Shown piece after piece: positions 40,969 through 49,932 of a stretch of DNA of 64,000 nt (the first letter of the stretch is position 1; every line of letters begins with the position of its first letter). Origin of the DNA: Nonomuraea basaltis (GTDB lineage: Bacteria; Actinomycetota; Actinomycetes; Streptosporangiales; Streptosporangiaceae); NCBI RefSeq assembly GCF_005893125.1, contig NZ_VCJS01000008.1, positions 62,001 to 126,000 of the forward strand. Direction: 5' to 3'. A model generated the notes under the pieces. The model did no database searches. It had not been told where the DNA came from and saw nothing but the letters and a program-made list of their open reading frames with translations. A program made the position numbers and the translations under genes.

Positions 40969-42477
40969 ATGGCCGGAATATCACTCCCCGTCGCCGACCC
41001 CAACGCCACGCACACCGCCGACGTGCTGGTCGTGGGCGCCGGCCCAACCGGACTGCTGCTCGCCGGTGACCTTGCCGAAGCAGGCCTGTCCGTCACCCTC
41101 GTCGAGGCCCGCCCGCGCAAGATCAGCAATCTGTCCCGCGCCTTGGTCGTGCACGCCCGCGTGCTGGAGCAGTTCGACGCCCGCGGGATCGCGGAAGAGG
41201 TGGTCAGGATCGGGCATCCCATCAACCGGCTGGCCTTGTTCGAGCGGGGTGAACTCGACCCCTCCCGGCTGCCCAGCCGCTACCCGTTCGTCTTGTTCCT
41301 CCCGCAGTACGAGGTGGAGCGAGTGCTGGAGCGGCGGGCCCGGGAGGCCGGGGTCGTCTTCGTGTACGACACCAAGGTCGTCGGCGTGAACCAGGACGCG
41401 AACGGTGTCACGGCCAGCGCGGTCGCCGGCAGGGACGCGGATCCGGACGGCCCGTTCACCACGTTCCGCGCTTCGTACCTGGTCGGGACCGACGGCGTGC
41501 ACAGCTCCATCCGGTCGGCGATCGGCCTGTCGTTTCCCGGCAAGTCGATTCTCAGCTCGTTGATCCTGGCCGACGTCAAGCTCGGTCAGGCGCCGGATCG
41601 GCCGTTCACGGTCAACGCCGTCCCGGACGGGTTCGCGCTGCTCAGCGAGATGGGGGACGGCATGTACCGGGTGACCGGTTGGAACCGGCGCCATCAACTG
41701 CCCGACGACGCGCCGCTGGACGTCGAGGAGATCAAGGAGTTGCTGCGGCTCAACTTCAACACCGACTACGGCATCACCGAGGTCCGCTGGATGTCGCGGT
41801 TCCACAGCGACGAGCGGCAGGCGCCCGCGTACCGCGTCGGCCGGGTCTTCCTGGCCGGTGACGCCGCGCACGTGCATTCCCCGGCGGGTGCGATGGGCAT
41901 GAACACCGGGCTGCAGGATGCCGCCAACCTCAGCTGGAAGCTGGTGGCCGTGCTGCGTGACGGGGCCCATGACCGGCTGCTGGACACTTACCAAACCGAG
42001 CGGCACGCCGTCGGCAAGATCGTGCTGCGGATGAGCGGGATGCTGGTGCGTGCGGCGCTGCTGCACGGGTTCGTCGCCCGGACACTGCGCGCCGCAGCCG
42101 GAACAATCCTCAGCACTGTCCGCCCGCTGGCCGACAAGGCGGCCGCCATGATCTCCGGGGTCGGCATCGCCTACCGGGCTCCGCGCGGCGCGCACAAGCT
42201 GACCGGACAGCGCGCCCCCGACGTGCGGCTGGCGGAAGGACGGCTGAACGAGCTGCAGCGCGGCGGCAGGTTCGTGCTGATCACGCCCGCCGGGCAGACG
42301 ACGGACGTGCCCGTTCCCAACCAAGTGGTTCGCGCGCATTGGGCCGGTGACCGCCGCACCACGGCCCTTGTCCGTCCCGACGGCTACCTTTGCTGGGCGA
42401 CGGAGAAGCCGAACGACGGAGCCGCTCTCCGAGCCGCGCTGAGCGCCTGGGCGGGCCCTCTCCCCGAGGCTGCGTGA
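40969..42477 (+). CDS. FAD-dependent aromatic monooxygenase (class A, PgaE/RdmE-like)
   Basis: 502 residues from ATG 40969 with AAGGAGG upstream. FAD motif VLVVGAGPTGLLLAGDLAEA, conserved Arg region LSRALVVHARVLEQFDARGI, DG motif YLVGTDGVHSS, second FAD motif VFLAGDAAHVHSPAGAMGMN and GLQDAANLSWKLVAVLRDG. The C-terminal thioredoxin-like tail is present. Enzymes of this kind hydroxylate polyketide aromatics or inactivate phenolic drugs. It is a single gene behind an operator-rich promoter, so induction by a phenolic compound is likely (inference). No biosynthetic partners nearby. Confidence 0.9.
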   Translation: MAGISLPVADPNATHTADVLVVGAGPTGLLLAGDLAEAGLSVTLVEARPRKISNLSRALVVHARVLEQFDARGIAEEVVRIGHPINRLALFERGELDPSRLPSRYPFVLFLPQYEVERVLERRAREAGVVFVYDTKVVGVNQDANGVTASAVAGRDADPDGPFTTFRASYLVGTDGVHSSIRSAIGLSFPGKSILSSLILADVKLGQAPDRPFTVNAVPDGFALLSEMGDGMYRVTGWNRRHQLPDDAPLDVEEIKELLRLNFNTDYGITEVRWMSRFHSDERQAPAYRVGRVFLAGDAAHVHSPAGAMGMNTGLQDAANLSWKLVAVLRDGAHDRLLDTYQTERHAVGKIVLRMSGMLVRAALLHGFVARTLRAAAGTILSTVRPLADKAAAMISGVGIAYRAPRGAHKLTGQRAPDVRLAEGRLNELQRGGRFVLITPAGQTTDVPVPNQVVRAHWAGDRRTTALVRPDGYLCWATEKPNDGAALRAALSAWAGPLPEAA

Positions 42478-43090
42478 ACCTCCAGCGCTCGCATAGTTCG
42501 GCGCCCATGGGACCGGCCCGCATCGCGACGATTCCCCACCCTGGACGCCACTCGATCTTCCGTACGGTCACCTCCAGACCAGCACCTGCGTCCGGAACGG
42601 AACGCCCAGGTGCTCTTCGGTGACTGCCTGGAACCCGGCGAGTTCCTTGTGCTCATCGTAGGCGTCAACGGTGACTTGTTGACGAGCGCGTCGAGGCCCG
42701 CGGAGGATCTTGTGGAAGCCTGTGAACGGACGTGAATGAGAACAGAGCGCCGGTCGTGCCTTCTTGACGACGATCGAGTCCGGAACCAGCTTCTCCAGGT
42801 CGTCACACCCCTTGTCAGCACCCCTTGGTCGGGCGCCCTTCTCCTGGTGAGGAGTCTAGGAACAGCCGATGCGCTGAGATCGCTGGACCGTCCGTGTACG
42901 CGATTGCTGCCGTCTGACTCGAAGTGTTGCAGGTATTTGCAAAGAATGTTTAGCTTTGGGTGTTCTCCGCCCCATCTGCCACGACGGTCACACAGCGCCA
43001 CGACCCAAGCAGCCGCCGATGGTGTTGCCGTATGACACGAACCCGCTCGGCGACCTGCGACGCACTGCCCTCACGCCTTGGAGGAGCCGT
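42478..43090. other. Mostly non-coding; possible decayed small gene on the minus strand
   Basis: No intact gene. On the minus strand around 42500-42690 two frames give VTVDAYDEHKELAGFQAV and VTVRKIEWRPGWGIVAM, which resemble parts of a small actinobacterial protein family, broken by a shift. The rest (42700-43090) shows nothing recognisable beyond the ribosome site GGAGGA for the sulfatase gene. Confidence 0.3.
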
Positions 43091-44587
43091 ATGTCCGCAC
43101 GCCCGCGCTTACACCGGTTCGTCACGATCCTGCTCGTCCTGGCCGGGATCGCCGCGCTGACGGTGAGCACCGCCGGCGCCGCACCGGCCGGACGGCCGGC
43201 CAGTGTCCGGGCGGCTCAGCCCAACGTGGTCGTCATCATGGTCGACGACATGAACGTGTTCGCCCTGCAGTACCTGAACAACGTACGCTCGCTCCTCGCC
43301 GAGCCGGGAACGACGTTCGACAACAGCGTCGTGTCGTACTCGTTGTGCTGCCCCTCTCGCGCGACCTTCCTGACCGGCCAATACGCGCACAACCACGGAG
43401 TGCTGGACAACGCGCCGCCCGACGGCGGATACGAGAAGCTGCCCGCCGCGGAGACGCTACCGGTGTGGCTGAGCCGGGCGGGCTACGACACCGGGCACGT
43501 CGGCAAGTTCCTCAACCGCTATGGCCGGGCCGACCCCACCGAGATCCCGCCCGGCTGGGCCGAGTGGTACGGCTCGGTGGACCCGAGCACCTATCGCATG
43601 TGGGGCTACACGCTCAACGAGAACGGCGTGCTGCGCACCTACGGCACCCCCGATGTCGAGGATCCCGCGCTCTACCAGACCGATGTCTACGCTCGCAAAG
43701 CCGTCGACTTCATCCAGCGCAAGGCGCCGGCCGACAAGCCGTTCTTCCTGTCCTTCGCGCCGCTGGCGCCGCACGGCGAAGGCGGGCTGGAGTCGCCGCA
43801 GCGCAACCCCCGGCCGGCCCCCAGGCATCTCGGCGCCCTGGACGATGTGACGCTGCCCAAGCCGCCCAGCTTCGACGAGGCCGACGTCTCAGACAAGCCG
43901 GCGGCCGTCCGCAACAGGCCCCGGATCGGTCCGGCGGCCGAGCAGCGCATGCAGAATGTCACGCTCAAGGGCCGTCTGGAGTCCCTGCTGGCGGTGGACG
44001 AGGCGGTCGCCGACATCGTGGGAGCTTTGCGCGAGTCGGGCGAACTCGACGGCACCCTCATCGTGTTCACCTCGGACAACGGCTGGATGCAGGGCGAACA
44101 TCGCATCCGCAGCGGCAAGGTGGTCCCATACGAGGAATCCATCCGGGTACCGTTGATCATGCGAGGGCCCGGCCTTCCGGCCGGCCGGCATGTCAAGACG
44201 ATCGCGGCCAACATCGACCTCGCACCGACCATCCTCGACGCCGCAGACGCGCCCGCCGGGGTCGTCCTCGACGGCCGCTCCCTGCTGCCGATCGTCGATG
44301 ACACCACTGCGATCGCCCGCGGCATCGTGATCGAGAACGGCCCCAAGACCAACGGCAGCAACTGGTACGTCGGCCTGCGGGCGGCGAGATGGAAGTACAT
44401 CGAACACTCCACAGGCGAGCTGGAGCTGTACGACCTGCAACGCGACCCCTATGAGCTGACCAGCGTCCACGCCGACCCGCGCTACGCCGGCACGCGTCAG
44501 GCCCTCGCCCAGCGGCTGGCACAGCTGCGCGCCTGCGCGGGCGCCGCATGCCACCGATGGACTCCCGTCCCCGCGCCGAGGCCCTGA
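43091..44587 (+). CDS. Secreted sulfatase (formylglycine type)
   Basis: 498 residues from ATG 43091, GGAGGA upstream; a longer frame to 42956 is not needed. A signal peptide (FVTILLVLAGIAALTVSTAG, cleavage near GAA) precedes NVVVIMVDDMNVF (metal site). The formylglycine motif is SLCCPSRATFLTGQ (CxPSR, first Cys to be oxidised). GKFLNRYG and VFTSDNGWMQGEHRI complete the active site. It removes sulfate from an extracellular ester such as a polysaccharide or aryl sulfate. No anaerobic maturase or FGE gene is near; actinomycete FGE elsewhere would be needed. Confidence 0.93.
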   Translation: MSARPRLHRFVTILLVLAGIAALTVSTAGAAPAGRPASVRAAQPNVVVIMVDDMNVFALQYLNNVRSLLAEPGTTFDNSVVSYSLCCPSRATFLTGQYAHNHGVLDNAPPDGGYEKLPAAETLPVWLSRAGYDTGHVGKFLNRYGRADPTEIPPGWAEWYGSVDPSTYRMWGYTLNENGVLRTYGTPDVEDPALYQTDVYARKAVDFIQRKAPADKPFFLSFAPLAPHGEGGLESPQRNPRPAPRHLGALDDVTLPKPPSFDEADVSDKPAAVRNRPRIGPAAEQRMQNVTLKGRLESLLAVDEAVADIVGALRESGELDGTLIVFTSDNGWMQGEHRIRSGKVVPYEESIRVPLIMRGPGLPAGRHVKTIAANIDLAPTILDAADAPAGVVLDGRSLLPIVDDTTAIARGIVIENGPKTNGSNWYVGLRAARWKYIEHSTGELELYDLQRDPYELTSVHADPRYAGTRQALAQRLAQLRACAGAACHRWTPVPAPRP

Positions 44588-44697
44588 GGGGAAGTGCCCG
44601 TCGACAAGGCGCCGTGCCGACGCACCGCATTTCGATGACAAGCGGGGACGTGCCCACTCGCGGGTGCGCCCCTGTCATCGTCTCGCCCGGCGGGAGG

Positions 44698-45018
44698 TCA
44701 CTGCGGTCCGTTGCCCCTGGGCATGCTGGTCACGATCACCTCACCGCTGAACCGATCGCAGCACACCGCGAATCCATCGCGGGCCAGGGCGGCATGCAAC
44801 GCCAGCTGGACCGTCGCGTGGGCCTCGCGCAAGTACCGGGTCTCAGTGGCCAGCGGCTGCGCCGCCGATGCCCACGACACCACCACTCCGCGGCCGGCCT
44901 CGTGCGCGAGCACCAGCCCCTTGGTGAGGGCCGGCGGCGTCGCTTCGGCGGCGAATCCGGCCCGCAGCAGTGTCGCGCGGACGCGTTGGACCAGCAGTTC
45001 CCCATCGCGCTCTGACAT
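44698..45018 (-). CDS. Hypothetical protein, 106 residues
   Basis: ATG 45018 with GGGAGGA eight bases upstream. It reads RDGELLVQRVRATLLRAGFA, KGLVLAHEAGRGVVVSWASA and TVQLALHAALARDGFAVCCD, then EVIVTSMPRG. The alpha-beta mixture and even codon bias suggest a real small soluble protein. Similar short proteins are widespread in Streptosporangiales without known function. It stands alone between the sulfatase and the dehalogenase-like gene. Confidence 0.65.
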   Translation of the reverse strand: MSERDGELLVQRVRATLLRAGFAAEATPPALTKGLVLAHEAGRGVVVSWASAAQPLATETRYLREAHATVQLALHAALARDGFAVCCDRFSGEVIVTSMPRGNGPQ

Positions 45019-45149
45019 GGTGTGCTTCCTCCCATCACGCCTGGCTGTTGCCCCTGCCCCTGCAGAGCGCCGTTTATCGGGGCAGATCGTCGGCCGGACC
45101 GATGCCCGCAGCCCCCCACGCGATTGAGCGGCAGAGTCGGGTGAGTCAG

Positions 45150-45998
45150 TCACCTGGGCAGGAAGTCACGCAGGTGCGCCAGCACCACGTCCGGGCGTTC
45201 CTCGGCCAGGAAGTGGCCGCAGTCGGGGATCTCCGCGCCGGTCACGTCACGGGCGTAGTCCCGCCAGATGTCCAGCACCGGCACCCTGCTGGGCAGCCCG
45301 GCCGAGCCCCACAGGGCGAGCACCGGCATCTCCAGCCGCCTGCCGGCCTCCCAGTCGGCGTCGTCGTGCTCGGCGTCGTGGGGGAAGGATGCCCGGTAGT
45401 CGTCGAACCCGGCGCGCAGCGCCCCCGGCCGGGAGAACGCCTTGAAGTACTCCTCGACGTCGAGTTCCGCCCGGCGTACCGTCCACTTCTCGAAGAAGTA
45501 ACCCAGGTAGCCCCGCACGTCCGCGCTCGCGAGCCGTTCCGGCAGGTCGGGCTGCAGGTGGAAGACCCAGTGCCAGGTGCCGAGCGCCAGGCCGGTCGTC
45601 ATGTCGAACCTGCGCCACATCTCCCTGGTCGGGATGATGTCCATGACGACCAGGCGCTCCACTTCGGCGGGATGGTCGAGTGCGTAGCGGTGCGCGACGC
45701 GGGCGCCCCTGTCGTGCCCGGCCAGGGTCAACGTCGTGTGGCCGAGCGAGCGCGCGAGGGCACGGATGTCCGCCGCCATCGTGCGCTTGTCGTAGCCAAC
45801 GGTGGGCTTGTCGGTCAGGCCGTAGCCGCGCAGGTCGGGGGCGACGACCGTGAAGTGCTCGGCCAGCCCGGGGATGATCCGCCGCCAGCAGTGGCTCGTC
45901 TGGGGCCAGCCGTGCAGCAGCATCAGCAGGGGGCCGTCGCCCTCGATGAGGTAGTGCATGCGCAGGCCGTCGAGGTTCGCCGTCCGTGATTCCGCCAT
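45150..45998 (-). CDS. Alpha/beta hydrolase, haloacetate (fluoroacetate) dehalogenase / epoxide hydrolase type
   Basis: 282 residues from ATG 45998 (GGAG six bases upstream; ATG 46010 is possible). Oxyanion HGWP in LLHGWPQTSHCW, nucleophile Asp in LAGHDRGARVAHRYALDHP, and catalytic His in IPDCGHFLAEERP. An Asp nucleophile fits dehalogenases or epoxide hydrolases, not esterases. GTWHWVFHLQPDLPERL resembles the WHW halide pocket of fluoroacetate dehalogenase. It is divergent from a CGNR regulator gene with a palindrome in between, suggesting dedicated control. Confidence 0.88.
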   Translation of the reverse strand: MAESRTANLDGLRMHYLIEGDGPLLMLLHGWPQTSHCWRRIIPGLAEHFTVVAPDLRGYGLTDKPTVGYDKRTMAADIRALARSLGHTTLTLAGHDRGARVAHRYALDHPAEVERLVVMDIIPTREMWRRFDMTTGLALGTWHWVFHLQPDLPERLASADVRGYLGYFFEKWTVRRAELDVEEYFKAFSRPGALRAGFDDYRASFPHDAEHDDADWEAGRRLEMPVLALWGSAGLPSRVPVLDIWRDYARDVTGAEIPDCGHFLAEERPDVVLAHLRDFLPR

Positions 45999-46000
45999 TG

Positions 46001-46021
46001 GTAACTCCATGATGTGGTTAC
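46001..46021. promoter_or_regulatory. GTAAC-N11-GTTAC palindrome between dehalogenase-like gene and CGNR regulator
   Basis: GTAAC (46001-46005) and GTTAC (46017-46021) flank CATGATG-containing sequence in the 49-base divergent region. Being central between two divergent genes it is a candidate binding site for the CGNR protein. Confidence 0.4.
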
Positions 46022-46047
46022 AGGTTCTCGCATCATAGAGTGAAGGC

Positions 46048-46596
46048 ATGAACTGGGTGTGGTACGGGGGTCGGTCGAGCCTGGACCTGGTCAACACCTA
46101 CCGCGACCGCAAGACCGGGGGCCAGGAGACACTGCGGGAGCCGGTCGACCTGGCCGCGTGGCTCGCCGCGGCGGGCCACGTCGGGGCCCGCGCCGACGAA
46201 ACGCTGCTGGCCGAGGCGCGCGCACTGCGTGACGCGATCAGTGGCTGCGTCGACGCCGCTCTCACTGGCTCCGCCCCAGCGCCGGGCGATCTGGAGCGGG
46301 TCAACCGCTGGGCCGCGCGGCGGCGGACGGCTGTGCTCCAGCTCGCCCCCGACCTCTCCCTGGTACGGCCGGTTCCGCCCGACATCGCCGAGGCGGCGCT
46401 GGCCGAGATCGCCCATGACGCGGTGGAGTTGCTCGGCGGCGACGAGCGCGGCCAGATCCGCGTGTGCGCCAGTCCCACCTGTGGCCTGCGTTTCACCGAC
46501 CGGTCCAACGCGGGCAAGCGGCAGTGGTGCTCCATGCGCCGGTGTGGCAATCGCGAGAAGGTGCGCCTGCACCGGGCCCGCCTCAAGGACGCCTGA
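46048..46596 (+). CDS. CGNR zinc-finger / ABATE-domain regulator
   Basis: 182 residues. The N-terminal stress-response domain has SLDLVNTYRDRKTGGQETLR, and the C-terminal zinc finger is CASPTCGLRFTDRSNAGKRQ, WCSMRRCGNREKVR, with the CGNR motif that names the family. The four cysteines bind zinc and contact DNA. It is divergent from the dehalogenase-like hydrolase and probably controls it (inference from the arrangement). Confidence 0.92.
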   Translation: MNWVWYGGRSSLDLVNTYRDRKTGGQETLREPVDLAAWLAAAGHVGARADETLLAEARALRDAISGCVDAALTGSAPAPGDLERVNRWAARRRTAVLQLAPDLSLVRPVPPDIAEAALAEIAHDAVELLGGDERGQIRVCASPTCGLRFTDRSNAGKRQWCSMRRCGNREKVRLHRARLKDA

Positions 46597-46705
46597 CGTG
46601 CGCCGCCTCGCCGATCCCTCATCGGGCTCACCGTGCTGTGATACCGGTGAGTGCCGCCGCATCGTCTTCGCCGAAACCTGACACGCGCACCTTGATCCGG
46701 CGGGC

Positions 46706-46960
46706 CTACCCCCAAAGTGAGGGCATGGGTTGGCAACGTTTGGCGCTCAGCGAGAACAGATCCTGCGAGACCGAGTCGTGCAACTCCCTGGCGATCCTGG
46801 TGCGCTCGAGCCGCCGCGCCTGCGCCCCGGCCAATTCCCGTTCCACTCGGCCGGCCGCCACCAGACGCTCGGCCATCACGTTGAAGCCCTCCTCCAGGCG
46901 GCCGATCTCGTCACCGGCCGAAACGGGCACCCGAGACGTCAAGTCGCCGCCGGCCATGAT
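46706..46960 (-). pseudogene. Sensor histidine kinase fragment (HAMP plus H-box)
   Basis: Minus strand: GGDLTSRVPVSAGDEIGRLE and GFNVMAERLVAAGRVERELA form a HAMP domain end, then RTRIARELHDSVSQDLFSLS is the phospho-acceptor H-box of NarX/DesK-type kinases. The sensor and ATPase domains are absent on both sides; the frame ends in unrelated residues. It is an internal fragment about 75 residues long. Confidence 0.65.
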
Positions 46961-47076
46961 CGCCGGCTTCCTATTGCCGTTCCTTCACTGATCGTCAAGG
47001 CACTGGTCACGGACCGGGTGCCGCGTCGTCACCGATCCGCCGCGCGGAAGTCATGGCGGACCGCCATGATCTCGGC

Positions 47077-47940
47077 ATGTTCGTGTCACGCCTTGCCCAG
47101 TTAGCCCGCCGTACCGCCGGAATCGCCGGAATCGCCGTACTCGCGATCACCACCGCCACTACCGCGGCGAACGCCGACGCCACCGCTGCCTCGGACGTGC
47201 CAGACCGTCAAATCAGGGTCGCTTCCTTCAACATCCACCACGCCCAGGGCGTGGACGACAAGCTCGACCTGCAGCGGGTCGCCGATGTGATCCGCACCGG
47301 CGGGGCCGACATCGTCGGCCTGCAGGAGGTCGACCGGCATTGGTCGGAGCGGAGCGAGTTCGCCGACCAGGCGTCCTGGCTGGCCGAGCGGCTGCACATG
47401 CACGTGGTCTACGGTGCCAACCTCGACCTCGACCCGCTCACCCCCGGCGCGCCGCGCCGTCAATACGGCACCGCGATCCTGTCCCGGTACCCCATTCTCG
47501 ACTGGGACAACACCCTGCTGCCGCGCTACGACGGACACGAGCAGCGTGGCCTGCTGCGGGCCCTGGTCCAGGTGCGCGGGGTGCGCGTGCAGGTGTTCAA
47601 CACCCACCTCCAGCACAACAACGCCAACGAGCGCCTCGAGCAGGTGCGCGCCATCCAACCGCTGGTCGCCCCGCGCGAGGAGCCGGTGGTGCTCACCGGG
47701 GACCTCAACGCCAGACCCGACGCGCCGGAGATCCGCGCCCTATCCGAAAGTCTGACCGACGCCTGGCCCCGGGCGGGCGCCGGGGACGGCTACACATACC
47801 CGGTGGCGGTCCCGAGCGCGCGCATCGATTACGTGTTCACCTCAGCCGACGTCCGGGTCAAGTCGGCCACGGTCGCAACGAGCGACGCCTCTGACCATCT
47901 GCCGCTGTTCGTGGACCTGCTGGTGGGCCGCCGCGCCTGA
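47077..47940 (+). CDS. Secreted endonuclease/exonuclease/phosphatase-family protein
   Basis: 287 residues from ATG 47077 (ATG 47053 and GTG 47083 are alternatives). Signal peptide AGIAGIAVLAITTATTAANA. Core motifs: VASFNIHHAQG, IVGLQEVDRHW, TAILSRYPIL, VQVFNTHLQHNN, LTGDLNARPD, YVFTSADV and TSDASDHLPLFV, the full set for the DNase I-like Mg-dependent phosphodiesterases. It may cleave extracellular nucleic acid or phosphoesters. It lies before a PhoD-type phosphatase on the same strand, so the two could act together in phosphate scavenging. Confidence 0.9.
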   Translation: MFVSRLAQLARRTAGIAGIAVLAITTATTAANADATAASDVPDRQIRVASFNIHHAQGVDDKLDLQRVADVIRTGGADIVGLQEVDRHWSERSEFADQASWLAERLHMHVVYGANLDLDPLTPGAPRRQYGTAILSRYPILDWDNTLLPRYDGHEQRGLLRALVQVRGVRVQVFNTHLQHNNANERLEQVRAIQPLVAPREEPVVLTGDLNARPDAPEIRALSESLTDAWPRAGAGDGYTYPVAVPSARIDYVFTSADVRVKSATVATSDASDHLPLFVDLLVGRRA

Positions 47941-48122
47941 CCGATGGTCGAGCCGTCCAGTACACCGGAAACGGGTGCTGGGCGGCTCCTGTTTGGTGCG
48001 GGCCGGATAGCAGAGATCCCGGCGTGCTTGACGGAGGGCAAGGCGCCCGCACTGCGCCGACGGCGTACCATTCCTGGCCTCTTGGGGAAAGCGTCATGTT
48101 CGCGCCAACCGGGGGACGCCTG

Positions 48123-49727
48123 ATGGTCGGCCGCGATCGCTGCGATGGCGGGGTGAACCACCTTGCTCATCCTCTGCACCGTCGCGGCTTCCTCACCGGC
48201 ATCGGCACCGTCGCGGGCTTGGCCGCTCTCAGCCAGGTGCCGCTCGAAGGCACCGCGCTCGCGGCGCCCCGCCTGCGCGGCGGCGAGCACCCGTTCAAGC
48301 TCGGCATCGCCTCGGGCGACCCGACGCCCGGCGGCGTGGTGTTGTGGACCCGCCTCGCGCCCGATCCGTTCAGCCCCGACGGCGGCATGCCGAGCCGCCC
48401 AGTGCCGGTCGACTGGCAGCTCGCGCTGGACGAGAACATGCGGAAGGTCGTCAAGCGGGGCACCGTGTCGGCGCTACCCGAGCTAGCGCACTCGGTGCAC
48501 GTCGAGGTGGACGGACTGCAGCCGGAGCAGCAGTACTACTACCGCTTCCGCTACCGCGACGACGTCTCCGACGTGGGCCGTACCCGCACCGCGCCCCTCG
48601 AGCACGGCCGGCCGGACTCGCTGACCTTCGCCTTCGCCTCCTGCCAGGACTGGACGCACGGCTTTTACTCTGCGTACCGGAGCATGGCCGAAGAGGATCT
48701 CGACCTGGTGATCCACCTCGGTGACTACGTGTACGAATACGGCGTGCCCGCCGACGGCGGCATGCGCAAGACCCCGACGCCGGACGCGCTGCGCGAGGGC
48801 CCCCGGGACCTCGACCGCTGGCGTATGCAGTACGCGCTCTACAAGTCGGACCCGGACCTGCAGCGTGCCCACGCCCGGTTCCCATGGCTGGTCACCTGGG
48901 ACGACCACGAGGTGGCCAACGACTACGCCGGGGCGCATGGCCCGATCGACGCGAACCGCGCCGCCGCCTACAAGGCGTGGTACGAGCACCAACCCGTGGG
49001 TCGCCGGTCACTCCCTCACACGGACGGCTCGCTGAACCTCTACGGCCGATCCGGCTGGGGCCGCCTGGCGCAGATCGACCTGCTGGACACCCGGCAATAC
49101 CGCAGCGCGCCGCCGTGCGGCTGGGGGGAGGCCCCTTCGTGCGAGGCCGGCAACGACCCGGCCAAGGGCACCATGCTCGGCGCGACGCAAGAGAGGTGGC
49201 TGCTGGACGGGCTGCGCGCGTCGAACGCCCGGTGGAACGTGATCGCGACGAGCGTGATGATGGCCCGGCTGGACCACGACGGCCCGACCGGCGACATCAT
49301 CTGGCACGACGCCTGGGACGGCTACCCGGCCTCGCGCAAGGCCATCACCGACACGTTCGTCTCGGCCAAGGTACGCAACCCCATCCTGGTCGCTGGGGAC
49401 TGGCACTCGACGTTCGTCAGCGACATCCACCAGGACTTCGACCGGTCCGACTCCCCCGTCGTAGCGACGGAGTTCGTCGGCACGTCGATCTCCACCAACG
49501 GGGATGCCGAGGTTTACGGGCCGTACTACGGACCTATGATCAAGTGGAACCCGCACATCAAGTTCTTCGACGGCGACCGCCGCGGCTACGTCACCTGCCG
49601 GGTTGACGAGCGCGAATGGCGCACCGACCTGCGCATGGTCCCCACCGTCAGCCGTGCCGACGCCGCCGCCGCCACGTTCGCCTCGTTCGTCGTGGAGGAC
49701 CGCCGCCCGGGGGCCGTCAAGATCTAA
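48123..49727 (+). CDS. PhoD-type alkaline phosphatase / phosphodiesterase, Tat-exported
   Basis: 534 residues if ATG 48123 (GGGGGAC upstream) is used; GTG 48153 is also possible. A twin-arginine signal HRRGFLTGIGTVAGLAALSQ precedes the mature part. PhoD motifs are FKLGIASGDPTPGGVVLWTR, FAFASCQDWTHGFYSAY, LVIHLGDYVYEYG, LVTWDDHEVANDYAG, LLDTRQYR and LVAGDWHSTF. Family enzymes use iron and calcium to release phosphate from mono- and diesters outside the cell. No clear Pho box was seen upstream. Confidence 0.93.
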   Translation: MVGRDRCDGGVNHLAHPLHRRGFLTGIGTVAGLAALSQVPLEGTALAAPRLRGGEHPFKLGIASGDPTPGGVVLWTRLAPDPFSPDGGMPSRPVPVDWQLALDENMRKVVKRGTVSALPELAHSVHVEVDGLQPEQQYYYRFRYRDDVSDVGRTRTAPLEHGRPDSLTFAFASCQDWTHGFYSAYRSMAEEDLDLVIHLGDYVYEYGVPADGGMRKTPTPDALREGPRDLDRWRMQYALYKSDPDLQRAHARFPWLVTWDDHEVANDYAGAHGPIDANRAAAYKAWYEHQPVGRRSLPHTDGSLNLYGRSGWGRLAQIDLLDTRQYRSAPPCGWGEAPSCEAGNDPAKGTMLGATQERWLLDGLRASNARWNVIATSVMMARLDHDGPTGDIIWHDAWDGYPASRKAITDTFVSAKVRNPILVAGDWHSTFVSDIHQDFDRSDSPVVATEFVGTSISTNGDAEVYGPYYGPMIKWNPHIKFFDGDRRGYVTCRVDEREWRTDLRMVPTVSRADAAAATFASFVVEDRRPGAVKI

Positions 49728-49757
49728 CGCCACGCCCGGCCGGCCCCGAGCTTGGAA

Positions 49758-49840
49758 CTCCTCGGTTTGACGGTGAAGGCGAGTTGGTCGGCGGCGCGTG
49801 CCGTGCCGTATGTCTTGGTGAGCCGGCAGACCTCGATCAT
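49758..49840 (-). pseudogene. ABC transporter ATPase, N-terminal stub
   Basis: From ATG 49840 on the minus strand: MIEVCRLTKTYGTARAADQL then AFTVKPR, the first strand and loop of an ABC ATPase (compare MIEVRGLTKRYG). The sequence stops being recognisable before the Walker A motif. It is about 27 residues long. Confidence 0.5.
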
Positions 49841-49932
49841 GCGCGCGGCTCCGCGGTGGCCCGCGTCCTGAGCAGGCGAAGCGTCACCAGCGGCCCCCCA
49901 GATCCAGCCGGGGGTAACCGGGCGCCCGTTGG

